DNA from: Nioella ostreopsis
GTDB taxonomy: Bacteria > Pseudomonadota > Alphaproteobacteria > Rhodobacterales > Rhodobacteraceae
Length of the DNA: 64,000 bases
Direction: 5' to 3'
Assembly: GCF_004000255.1 (NCBI RefSeq)
Contig: NZ_RCIQ01000003.1
Coordinates: 118,389 to 182,388, forward strand
Positions 16,236 to 25,500 of this stretch are shown here, in pieces; the first letter of the stretch is position 1; each line of letters opens with the position of its first letter. The notes under the pieces were generated by a model, which had not been told where the DNA came from, made no database searches, and was given only the letters and a program-made list of their open reading frames with translations. Position numbers and translations under genes: made by a program.

Positions 16236-17203
16236 ACGCAGCCATCGCCATCATCCTGATTGGTCGCAACGAAGGCGACCGGCTGAAACGCGCGCTCGAC
16301 AGCGTTGTCGGGCTGGTGGACCAGATCGTCTATGTCGACAGCGGGTCCACCGATGACAGCGTCTCCTATGCGCAGTCGAAGGGCGTTCAGGTGGTGGAAC
16401 TGGACATGTCCGTCCCTTTCACCGCCGCCCGCGCCCGCAATGCGGGTGTTGACGCTCTGCGCGACGAGGGCCTGCCGGAGTTTCTGCAATTCATCGACGG
16501 GGATTGCGCCCTGATGCGCGACTGGCTGTCGATCGCCCTGTCCGTCATGCGGGCCGATACCGGGCTTGGCGTCGTCACCGGCTGGCGGCGCGAGATTCAT
16601 CCCGATGCCAGCATCTACAACGCCATGTGCGATCATGAATGGTATCGCCCCGCTGGCCCAATCGTGGCCTGTGGGGGCGATATGCTGGTGCGCTCGGAGG
16701 CGTTTGAGGCGGCGGGCGGCTTCAACCCTGACGTGATCGCCGCCGAGGATGACGAATTCTGCCTGAGGGTGCGCATGGCGGGCTATCGGCTCATGCGCAT
16801 TCCCCGTGACATGACCGCCCATGACGCCGATATGCACCGGTTTTCGCAATGGTGGAAACGGTCGGTCAGGAATGGCCATGGCTTTGCGCAACTGGGCGCG
16901 CTGCACGGATCGCATCTGAGCCGGGAACGCGCGCGGGTCTATGTGTTCGGCCTGATGCTGCCCGCCGTGGCGCTGGCCGGGCTGGTGACAAACACTTGGG
17001 TTCTGGTCGGCGTCCTGGCGCTTTATGCCGGGTCTTATGCCAGTGCGCTGCGGGGGCTTCTGCGGGATGGGATCGCGCCGGGGGTGGCCTGGCGCTTTGC
17101 GGGATTCCTGACGCTGTCCAAGATCCCCAATCTGGTCGGCATGGCCACTTTCGCGTTACGCCGCCTGCGTGGCAGGTCGATGCAAATCATTGAATACAAG
17201 TAA
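16232..17203 (+). CDS. Family 2 glycosyltransferase with C-terminal membrane segments
   Basis: This 323-residue protein starts with a GT2 catalytic domain: IILIGRNEGDRLKRALDSV, then the nucleotide-binding VYVDSGSTDDS and a DGD motif in FIDGDCAL. The CGGDMLVRSEAFEAAGGF and ED(D)EFC motifs complete the active site. After residue 235 come hydrophobic stretches (VFGLMLPAVALAGLVTNTW, VLVGVLALYAGS) that predict membrane segments, so the enzyme probably works at the cytoplasmic membrane on a lipid-linked acceptor. It overlaps the GT4 gene by 4 bp and is 12 bp from the fused enzyme gene that follows. Confidence 0.88.
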   Translation: MNAAIAIILIGRNEGDRLKRALDSVVGLVDQIVYVDSGSTDDSVSYAQSKGVQVVELDMSVPFTAARARNAGVDALRDEGLPEFLQFIDGDCALMRDWLSIALSVMRADTGLGVVTGWRREIHPDASIYNAMCDHEWYRPAGPIVACGGDMLVRSEAFEAAGGFNPDVIAAEDDEFCLRVRMAGYRLMRIPRDMTAHDADMHRFSQWWKRSVRNGHGFAQLGALHGSHLSRERARVYVFGLMLPAVALAGLVTNTWVLVGVLALYAGSYASALRGLLRDGIAPGVAWRFAGFLTLSKIPNLVGMATFALRRLRGRSMQIIEYK

Positions 17204-17215
17204 GGAAACAGGATC

Positions 17216-19297
17216 TTGAGCGCATCTCCCCCTATTCGGATCGGCCTCATTGGCGCGGGCTATATCGCCAGCTGGCATGCCGACGCGCTGAAGGCGACGC
17301 CGGGCGTGCAGATCACCGCTATTTGCGACCGCAGCCGGGGTGCCGCAGAAGGATTGGCAGCAGCTCATGGCGCGCAGGTCTTTACCTCGGTGGCCGACCT
17401 GATCGCTGCCCGTGCCTGCGACGCAGTCCACATCCTGACGCCGCCGAACCTGCATCACGATCTGGCAGTGGAATGCCTGGAAGGCGGGTTGGATGTGCTG
17501 GTGGAGAAACCGGTGGCGCTCTCTGCCGCGGAAACCCGCTCGATTGCCGAGACCGCCGCCCGCACCGGCAAGCGGTTTTCCCCCGGCCACAACTTCCTCG
17601 GACTGCCCCGGTACGAGAGGCTGAAGGCGATGGTTGCGGACGGACATCTTGGCCGTATCGCGGAGGCACGGATCAACTGGTGCCTGCCTTTGGCACCCCT
17701 TCGCTCTGGCCCCTACGGGCTGTGGCTGCTGCGCGAGCCGAAGAACCTGTTGCTGGAGCTTGGGGCGCATCCGTTTTCCTTCGCGGTCGATCTCTTCGGA
17801 CCGCTCGACATCCTGTCGGCCGTCACCGGCCAGCCTGTAACCCTGCCCGGCGGCGGCACCCGCGACCAGAGCTGGCGTATTCTGGCACGCGCGGGCGATG
17901 TGGATGTGACGCTGACGCTCTCCATGGTTGAAACCATCGACGACCGGACGGTTGCCTTGCGCGGATCCTCCGGCATGGCGCATCTCGACTATGCCGCCGA
18001 CACGCTGGTCACGACGCGCGACAACACCGCCGATCTGGTGGTGAACCCCCTGCTGAGGCAACTGGGCGCGGCCAAGGAAAACCTGCGCGAGGGGCTGAGA
18101 AACGCTGCGATCCAGACCGCATCCTTGAACCGTCGCAGCCCCTATGGGCAAAGCTTTCAGGGCATGAACCGGGCTATCTATAGCGGTGAGGCTGACCCGC
18201 GCTTTTCCCCCGAGGCGGCCATCACCGTCATGCAGGCCATCGACGACACGCTGGCCCTGATCCCGGCACAGCCTTCCCCCGCCATCGTCACCGGCAGCCC
18301 GCGCCCCGGTGTCATGGTCATCGGCGGCACCGGCTATATCGGGCGCAACCTGACACGCGCCCTGGTGGCCGAGGGCCATGACGTAAGGGTTCTGTCGCGC
18401 GGCGCGCATGGGCCTTTTGCGGATATCGCCGATCACGTGGAAACCTGCCCGGTCTCGCTGACCGACAAACCCGCGATCACGGCGGCGATGGAGGGCATCC
18501 ACACCGTCTACAACCTTGCGAAATCCATGGACGACACATGGGAGGACGCGCTGAAAAACGATGTGGGCACCGCCGTTCGGATCGGGGAAGCGGCACTGCA
18601 GGCGGGCGTGTCGCGGCTGATCTATACGGGCACGATTGCGTCCTACGACATGTCCGACCCTGATGGGATGATCACCGAAGCCACCGGGTTTGGCGATATC
18701 GAGGCGCGCAATCTTTATGCACGGTCCAAGGCGGAATGCGAGCGTCGGCTGATGCGGATGCACCGGCAGGATGGGCTGCCGCTGGTCATCGCGCGCCCCG
18801 GCATCGTGGTGGGCGGCGACGGACCCTTACAGCATTGGGGGATCGGACGCTGGCACGGCGCGGGCGCGGTCAAGCTCTGGGGCAACGGGCGCAATATCCT
18901 GCCTTTCGTCCTGGCCGATGACCTGTCGGACGGGCTGATCGCGATGATGGACCGCGATGACGCGCTCGGCCGCAGTTTCAACCTGACGGGCGAGCATCTG
19001 CTGACCGGCCGCGACTATTTCGACGCGATCCATGACCGGCTTGGCGCCCGAATGCGGGTCAGTTCCGGCAACCTGACGGCGATGTGGATGGCGGACGGGG
19101 TCAAATACGCGCTGAAACGCTATGCGCTTGGCCGCCGGAATGCGGTGCGCCCCTCGCTTGCCGACTGGAAATCGCGGGCGCATCTGGCGCGGTTCGACAA
19201 CAGCCTGCCCAAGCGCGTGCTTGGCTGGCAGCCGGAGGCGGACCGCGACAGGTTCCTGACACGCGCAATGAATGCAAAGGCGCTGTTCGGGATCTGA
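17216..19297 (+). CDS. Fused Gfo/Idh/MocA oxidoreductase and NAD-dependent epimerase
   Basis: This 693-residue protein joins two enzymes. Residues 1-350 are a Gfo/Idh/MocA oxidoreductase (IGLIGAGYIASWHADALKA, then VLVEKPVALSA with the EKP lysine). Residues 360-690 are an extended SDR (VMVIGGTGYIGRNLTRALVA, YTGTIASYD, catalytic YARSK). The two halves match the two separate genes at 12923 and 14059 in type and order. Translation most likely begins at the TTG at 17216, preceded by AAGGAAACAGGA; no ATG lies before the Rossmann motif. A fusion suggests that the product of one active site is the substrate of the other, but the sugar is unknown. Confidence 0.85.
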   Translation: MSASPPIRIGLIGAGYIASWHADALKATPGVQITAICDRSRGAAEGLAAAHGAQVFTSVADLIAARACDAVHILTPPNLHHDLAVECLEGGLDVLVEKPVALSAAETRSIAETAARTGKRFSPGHNFLGLPRYERLKAMVADGHLGRIAEARINWCLPLAPLRSGPYGLWLLREPKNLLLELGAHPFSFAVDLFGPLDILSAVTGQPVTLPGGGTRDQSWRILARAGDVDVTLTLSMVETIDDRTVALRGSSGMAHLDYAADTLVTTRDNTADLVVNPLLRQLGAAKENLREGLRNAAIQTASLNRRSPYGQSFQGMNRAIYSGEADPRFSPEAAITVMQAIDDTLALIPAQPSPAIVTGSPRPGVMVIGGTGYIGRNLTRALVAEGHDVRVLSRGAHGPFADIADHVETCPVSLTDKPAITAAMEGIHTVYNLAKSMDDTWEDALKNDVGTAVRIGEAALQAGVSRLIYTGTIASYDMSDPDGMITEATGFGDIEARNLYARSKAECERRLMRMHRQDGLPLVIARPGIVVGGDGPLQHWGIGRWHGAGAVKLWGNGRNILPFVLADDLSDGLIAMMDRDDALGRSFNLTGEHLLTGRDYFDAIHDRLGARMRVSSGNLTAMWMADGVKYALKRYALGRRNAVRPSLADWKSRAHLARFDNSLPKRVLGWQPEADRDRFLTRAMNAKALFGI

Positions 19298-19382
19298 ACC
19301 TGCAGTATCAAAGGGCTTAATTGTGCCAAACTTGCCCTATATAACCATAAGCGCCGGGGAACCGGCCAAGAACAGGACCTGA

Positions 19383-20306
19383 GTGAGAATGAGCAGCAAC
19401 CGCCCGAATACCGGCCCCGATGACGGGCTGAGCGACAGCGACCGGCGCCGCCGGGCGTTGGAACGGCGGCTGCGCGAGGCCCTGACCGCCGACCGTCCGA
19501 TGGAGCAGGACAATGAGGCGGATGACACCGCACCCGAGGCCCCTGCCCCTACGCCACCTGCCCGCTCAAACGGCAGCGATATATGGGACCGCCTGCCGCG
19601 TATTCCCGTAGAACCGGCCCGCCTTGACCGCAACCTTGTGATCACCGCCAATCGCCACGACCCGGCGCACGGGGCCTTTGACGTGCTGCGCACCCGGATC
19701 GTGCAGGCGATGCGCGATCACGGCTGGACGCGGATCGGCATCACCTCGCCCAATCCCGGGAACGGCAAGAGCTTTACCGCCATCAACCTGGCGATCAGCC
19801 TGTCACGCCTATCGGATCTGCGCACCGCGCTGATCGACATGGACCTGCGCCGCCCCGGTCTGGCCCGCATCCTCGGGCTGCGCGACATGCCGGCCACGGC
19901 GGATTTCCTGCGCGGTGAGATCGACACTGCGACCTACCTGTCAACCTTCGCGCCCAATATGCTGAACATCGGTGACAAGCTGGCGCTTGGCGTCAACGGG
20001 CGGACCGATCCCTATGCTGCGGAATTGTTGCAAAACCCGACGACGACCGAGGTCTTGACCCGCATGCAGGAGGAACTCGGCGCTGACCTGATCCTCTACG
20101 ATCTGCCCCCCGCCCTTGCCATGGATGACGTGCTGGCCTTCCGTCAGCATATCGACTGCGTTCTGCTTGTCGTAGGTGGCGGCGAAACCCGCGCGCGCGA
20201 TGTGCGCGAGGTGCAGCGCCGTCTCGGGGAGGACTTGCCGATCCTGGGGGTGGTGATGAACAAGGCCGAGCTCGATGAAGAGCCCGGCTATGGCTATGGC
20301 GGCTGA
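19383..20306 (+). CDS. Bacterial tyrosine-kinase-like chain-length regulator (CpsD/CapB type)
   Basis: This 307-residue cytoplasmic protein belongs to the BY-kinase family. It has a Walker A variant (TSPNPGNGKSFTAINLA), a Walker A' segment (TALIDMDLRRPGLARILG) and a Walker B region (LILYDLPPALAMDDVLAF). Its first 80 residues are charged and probably disordered. The partner membrane protein would be the adjacent Wzz-type protein, here encoded on the opposite strand. The C-terminal tail has only two tyrosines (GYGYGG) rather than the long tyrosine cluster of typical BY-kinases. I prefer the GTG start at 19383, which has AGGA five bases upstream; ATG at 19389 is an alternative. Confidence 0.88.
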   Translation: MRMSSNRPNTGPDDGLSDSDRRRRALERRLREALTADRPMEQDNEADDTAPEAPAPTPPARSNGSDIWDRLPRIPVEPARLDRNLVITANRHDPAHGAFDVLRTRIVQAMRDHGWTRIGITSPNPGNGKSFTAINLAISLSRLSDLRTALIDMDLRRPGLARILGLRDMPATADFLRGEIDTATYLSTFAPNMLNIGDKLALGVNGRTDPYAAELLQNPTTTEVLTRMQEELGADLILYDLPPALAMDDVLAFRQHIDCVLLVVGGGETRARDVREVQRRLGEDLPILGVVMNKAELDEEPGYGYGG

Positions 20307-21656
20307 TCAGTCGCGCGTCGTGCGCCGCATGACGACCGCCAGTTCCTGACCCTGCGCCTGAGGCAAACGGTCCGCGATCGCGCGCCACCAGCCACGCACC
20401 CGCCCGACCACACCGACCACCGCGGCAGTCAGCAGCCCAATCCAAAGCACGCGGCCCCGACGCACCTTGCGCTGGCTGCGCAGATTGGGGATCACGACAA
20501 CCGGTTGCACGCCAAGCTCGCGCTCGAACTGACGGGCGCTGCGCAGACGTCCATCAAGGATCTCCAGCAGAAGTGCCGCAGCGGCTGCAAGGAACACCAC
20601 CAGCATGCCCCCTGCCATGGCCAGTTTCTTGCGGCTGGTCGACACCGGAAACTCCGGCGGAATGGCGGTTTCCAGAACTTCGAAACGCTCCGCCTGATTG
20701 CGTGTTTCCAGAAGCTGGTTCATCGCCGCCTGTGCCCGACGTTCAGTGATCACGCTCAATTCGCCCTGAAGCTGTTCCAGCTGGCGATCGAAAACATGGG
20801 TCTGGCGTTCCACCTCCGGGGCGGTGAGCAGAACCGCCTCGACCTCGGCAATCGCGTCATTCACAAGCTGCAAACGCTGGTTGAGCAATTCCTGCTGCCG
20901 CAACCGGGCCTCGGCCAGCAACCGCCCGCTTTCGCTTTCCAGCTCGATGATCTGTTCCTCGATATTGATCCGGCTTTCCTCCAGCCGGGACAATTGGGTG
21001 CGCTGCGAGGCAATGGCAGCGGGCAGAGCTGCCGAATTGGCCTGACGGAACTCGGAATAGGCGAATTCCAACTCCTCGATTTCAGCAGTCAGGCGCGCCT
21101 CTTCGGCTTCAAGAAATTCCAGCGTGCGCGCGGTCCGGCCCGAGGTCCGTTCCTGCGCTTCTTCGAGCACCCGATCGAGGAAACGATTGGCGATGGCTGC
21201 CGCGATATCCGGGTCGGACAGGCGCACCGTGATCACCAGCCCAGAGGGCTGCACATCAGGGCGCCAGGCCTGTTCGGGGTCGATTAGTTCGATGATCTGA
21301 ACAGACTGGCGCACCAGCGCGACGCGTTCGGTGATCGACGGAATGCCCGAGAAGATGCCGAACTCGTCCAGAACCGTCATGATGTGATCGCGCGACATCA
21401 GCTGCTGTTCGATCAGCTCCAACTCGCTATTGGGGTTGAGCGTGCTGCCTGCGGCCCCGCCACCCGTCTGGCTGGTCAGCCGTTCCACAACCTGCGCCGC
21501 TTCGATCTGCACGACCGCCGTCGCCTCGTAGACCCGAGGCTGGCTGAGCGCGTAGAGCACCACGGATGGCAACCCCACGGCCAGAATCAGCAAGACCACC
21601 CAGATGCGGCGAAGCAGGATGCGCGGGATATCCCAGATTGATGTGATCGGACCCAT
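20307..21656 (-). CDS. Wzz/GumC-type polysaccharide chain-length determinant
   Basis: This 449-residue membrane protein has an N-terminal transmembrane segment after DIPRILLRRIWVVLLILAVGL, a periplasmic Wzz domain (YEATAVVQIEAAQVVERL) and a long coiled-coil region (about residues 170-320, rich in E, L and R). A second transmembrane segment (MAGGMLVVFLAAAAALLLE) begins at about residue 345, followed by a cytoplasmic tail with a further hydrophobic stretch near residue 405. This is the polysaccharide co-polymerase architecture of GumC-like proteins; the kinase domain is separate and encoded by the convergent neighbour. The two stop codons abut as TGATCA. Confidence 0.9.
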   Translation of the reverse strand: MGPITSIWDIPRILLRRIWVVLLILAVGLPSVVLYALSQPRVYEATAVVQIEAAQVVERLTSQTGGGAAGSTLNPNSELELIEQQLMSRDHIMTVLDEFGIFSGIPSITERVALVRQSVQIIELIDPEQAWRPDVQPSGLVITVRLSDPDIAAAIANRFLDRVLEEAQERTSGRTARTLEFLEAEEARLTAEIEELEFAYSEFRQANSAALPAAIASQRTQLSRLEESRINIEEQIIELESESGRLLAEARLRQQELLNQRLQLVNDAIAEVEAVLLTAPEVERQTHVFDRQLEQLQGELSVITERRAQAAMNQLLETRNQAERFEVLETAIPPEFPVSTSRKKLAMAGGMLVVFLAAAAALLLEILDGRLRSARQFERELGVQPVVVIPNLRSQRKVRRGRVLWIGLLTAAVVGVVGRVRGWWRAIADRLPQAQGQELAVVMRRTTRD

Positions 21657-21714
21657 AGGGGGCAGTCCTTTCGGTTCGATTTGTCAGGTGCCGGATGGCA
21701 GGCTAGCTATCGCT

Positions 21715-21753
21715 CCCGGGCAACCGGGCTTTGCAATTGAGGCGGCAACCGCC
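21715..21753 (-). terminator. Pair of GC-rich hairpins after the PPTase gene
   Basis: On the minus strand, downstream of the phosphopantetheinyl transferase stop, there are two short hairpins: GGCGG-TTG-CCGCC (21741-21753) and CCCGG-TTGC-CCGGG (21715-21728). Neither is followed by a U tract, so they could be weak terminators or leader structures of the wzz transcript. The region also has to hold the wzz promoter. Confidence 0.3.
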
Positions 21754-21810
21754 CCCGCGTTGCCATATCCTCGCCCCATTCTAGGTGATTTTTCGTCAAA
21801 TTTCCAAGGA

Positions 21811-22542
21811 CTAGGCAGTCTCGGTCTGGAAACACTGCATTTCCAAATCGGCGCTCCGCGCCACATTCCCGCCATATTCCATTGACAGCGGCAACGCCAT
21901 GAGTGTGCAGATCAGCCCGTCACGGCAGAATAGCTGCCCTTCCAGTCGACGGCCCGCGCGATGCGGGCCAAAAGCGATGCGCAGCGTGGCGGTAAAGCGG
22001 TTGCGGGCAAGATCCGGGGCGATGTCCATCGCGTCGAATCCCACGATCCGGCGAGACAGCGGATACAGCGCCTTGTAGGTCGCTTCCTTGGCCGAAAAGA
22101 TCATCTGCGCGTAGCCGCCTTGCAGGGGTTTTTGCTGATCTGACAGCCAGTTACGATCATTGTCAGTCAAGATGGTCGACCACAGATCCTCGGCAAGCGG
22201 GTCCAGCGCTGCAAGATCCAGACCAAGCCCGGACAGCGAGGACCGGCGCGCAACAACCGCGATGCAGCGCCCTTCGTGATGGGTGATGGACCCGACAACG
22301 CCATTGGGCCAGACCGGCGCGCGGTCGGTCCCCATGGGGATCGCATAGGGAACCATGCCGATCACGCGAAGCGCATGACGCGCGGCGGCGCGGCCAGCGG
22401 CGAATTCAGCCTGTCGGGCCGGGGTCGCACGGGCCATGGCGCGGGATTCTCCGGGCCAGAAATCATGGGCCTCCCCGGCATGGGCCTCCCCATAGCCAAG
22501 CTTTCCGCCACGCCAGCCGCTTTCAATGAGATCACGAAACAT
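21811..22542 (-). CDS. 4'-phosphopantetheinyl transferase (EntD/Sfp type)
   Basis: This 243-residue protein should transfer phosphopantetheine from CoA to carrier domains. Family segments are FAAGRAAARHALR, then WPNGVVGSITHHEG, GLGLDLAALDPL near residue 106, and FSAKEATYKALYP near residue 149, which holds the catalytic glutamate and lysine. In the usual GIDIE motif the second acid is missing: here D109 is followed by L110 and A111. The gene lies 3 bp after the NRPS stop and is the last in the operon, so its target is probably the NRPS and PKS carrier domains. EntD-like length and motifs support this class. Confidence 0.88.
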   Translation of the reverse strand: MFRDLIESGWRGGKLGYGEAHAGEAHDFWPGESRAMARATPARQAEFAAGRAAARHALRVIGMVPYAIPMGTDRAPVWPNGVVGSITHHEGRCIAVVARRSSLSGLGLDLAALDPLAEDLWSTILTDNDRNWLSDQQKPLQGGYAQMIFSAKEATYKALYPLSRRIVGFDAMDIAPDLARNRFTATLRIAFGPHRAGRRLEGQLFCRDGLICTLMALPLSMEYGGNVARSADLEMQCFQTETA

Positions 22543-22545
22543 GGC

Positions 22546-25500
22546 TTATCCCCTTCCCGCCCGGGCCGCGCGCATCTGGCGGCGGCGCGACATGGCCTCG
22601 GCGCGATTGATCGCGCGCTCGGGCGCCGTGGTGGTGGGCGGCGTTTCAGGCTCTGGCGCGTCGCCACGGGTCAGCCGGTCGACCTCACCCGCCAATGCGG
22701 ACAGAAGCGGGAAGCGGAAGATGTCGGTGATGGAGAGCCGCTCGGCGCCAAGCTCGGCCTTGATCTCGCGATGCGCCTGCACCGCCAGCAGCGAATGCCC
22801 GCCAAGGTCGAAGAAATGATCCTGCGGGCCGATGCCCTCGACACCGAGGATCTTCGTCCAGATCGCGGCGATGCGCCCGGCCGTGCTGGCCTGGGCCGTG
22901 ATCGGCGTCACGTTCGACGGCGCGGCTGCGCGAGCACGCGGCGCGGGCAGCGCCTTGCGGTCGATCTTCTTGTTCGGCGTAAGCGGGAAGGCGTCGAGCC
23001 GGACAAAATGCGCGGGCACCATATGGGCAGGCAGCTCCGCCGCCAGATGCGCGCGGATCGCCGCCGGATCGACCGGCGCGGTTTCCAGGTAATAGGCCGC
23101 AAGCTGCACGTTGCCCGGCGTATCCTCGCGCGGGATCACCACGGATTGGCGCACGCCGGGAACCGCGTCGATCTGCGTTTCGATCTCTCCCATCTCGATC
23201 CGGTAGCCGCGCAGCTTGATCTGGTGATCGGCCCGGCCAAGGAAATCGAGCCCGCCATCGGCGCGCCAGCGCACAAGATCGCCGGTGCGGTAGACGCGGT
23301 TGCCGGGCTTGAACGGATCGTCAAGGAAGCGTTCCGCCGTCAGGTCGGACCGCTGCCAGTAGCCGCGCGCCACGCCCTCGCCGCCGATATAAAGCTCGCC
23401 CGGCACGCCAATGGGCACCGGCTGCATCGCCTCGTCCAGCACATAGACCTGCGTGTTGGCAATCGGCGTGCCGACGCCGGTGATCCCCTCGCCGCCTGTG
23501 GCGGTCTGGGTCGTCGACCAGATCGTGGTTTCGGTCGGCCCATACATGTTCTCGATATGGGCATCCGTCGCGGCCTGAAGCTCCGCCACCAACGATCCAG
23601 GCAGCGCTTCACCGCCCACCATCAGGTGTTTCACACGGGCCAGCGCCATGCGCGCCTCGTCATTGCCCACCAGCATCCGCGCCATGGAGGGCGTGCATTG
23701 CAGATGCGTGACACCATGACGGATGATCTGCGCGGCGATGGAGAAATCGTCCGCGGCCAGCGCATCGCCCTGGTTGGCGCGTTTCAGCACCTCGGCAATC
23801 GGGCGCAGACCATCCAGCACCTTCTGCCGTTCGATCCCGTAGTCGATCAAGCAGGCAATCTCATCGACCCCGATGCGCTTGAGCTGTTCGACCCGATCCA
23901 GCGCGTCCTCGACCGTGCCAAAGAGGCCCGAGTCGTTGAAATACCGCTCGAAGGCGAAATCGAGGATCGCCTCCAGCTCCTCTTCCGACAGGATCCCAAG
24001 GTCGAGCTGCATCGGGTTCGACACGCCCTTGGGCTTCTTGAAGGCCGGGAAGGCCCAGGCAAATTGCTTGATGAGACCCGCCGCCGAGCGCAGGTAATCC
24101 TTCATCGGGCCACGGGCGACCTCGCGCGCCTGATCCCGGTCACTGGCCAGGTAGGAATGCAGCATCAGGGTAACCGTGTGATCCGCCGGATCGCGGCCCG
24201 CGTCGCGCAGCGCCTGATGGTAGAGCTTGATCTTGTCGCCCACCTCGTCAATCGACTGCCCCAACAGGTGTGTCAGAACATTGGCGCCAATCTCTCCGGC
24301 CTCGCTCCAGGTGTCGGGGTTGCCCGCCGTGGTCACCCAGATCGGCAGTTCCTTCGACACCGGGCGCGGTTGGGTCAGCACCTTGTGCTCGGTCCCGTCG
24401 GCCATGGGGAAGGCCACTTCCTCACCGCGCCAGAGCGCGCGCAGGGTGTTGATGGCCTCAAACATCGCGGGCTTGTTCTGGGGCGGCGTGTTTTCGGGGC
24501 GCAGCACGAAATCATGCGGCTGCCATCCGCTGGCGATGCCAAGCGCCGCGCGCCCGTTCGTCAGGTTGTCGATCACCGCCCATTCCTCGGCGATACGGGC
24601 GGGATGATGCAGCGGCGCCACGACAGAGCCCGAGCGCACGCCGATATTCTTCGTCACCGCAGCCACGGCGGCCCCGGTCACTGACGGGTTCGGATAAGGC
24701 CCGCCGAACGCATGGAAATGGCGTTCCGGCGTCCAGACCGCGCAGAACCCGTTCTGATCGGCGAATTTCGCGCCTTCCAGCAGCATCGTATATTTGTCGC
24801 GGCCAACGCCGTCGTCATTGCCCCAGTAGAACAGGCTGAACTCCATCCCCCGGCCGGTCTGGCCAATGCGGCCATTGCTGACGAGAGTGCGGTTCTCGTC
24901 GCCGGAAATGACAACCGTGAAGCCGCGCGCGAGGGTCCAGAAGAGCTCCAGCACCGAGATGTCGAAGGACAGGCTGGTCACGACCAGCCAGACGCCGCCC
25001 GTCTCGTGGTCGATCCGCCCGTCCATGCCGGTGAAGAAATTCGACACATTGCGATGTTCGATCATCACACCCTTGGGGCGGCCCGTGGAGCCCGAGGTAT
25101 AGATCAGGTAGGCCAGATCAGAGGGAGTCACCCCGCTGTCGGGGTTGGTCTCCGGCGCGGCGGCGATGCGCGGATCACGGTCGATCTCCAGTACTTGCGC
25201 CTGATGCGGAGGCAGATGCGGGGTCAGCGCGGCCTCGGTCAGGATCACCTTGGCGCCGCTGTCCTCGACATAAAGCGCCACCCGATCCGCCGGGTAATCG
25301 GGGTCGAGCGGCACATAGGCCCCGCCCGCCTTGTGGATGGCGATGGCCCCGATCAGCAGATCGGCAGAGCGACGGACATGCAGCCCCACCAGATCGCCAC
25401 GCCGCACCCCCATCCCGGCAAGTGCATGGGCGACGCGGTTGGCGCGGGCGTTAAGCGCGGCATAGGTCAGGCGCGCGCCTTCGAAGATTAGCGCCGTGGC

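Noticed and set aside
22276-24684. An 802-codon plus-strand open frame opposite the NRPS gene
   Set aside because: It is antisense to the NRPS, has no family similarity, is rich in Arg, His and Gly as expected for a shadow frame of GC-rich DNA, and has no ribosome-binding site.
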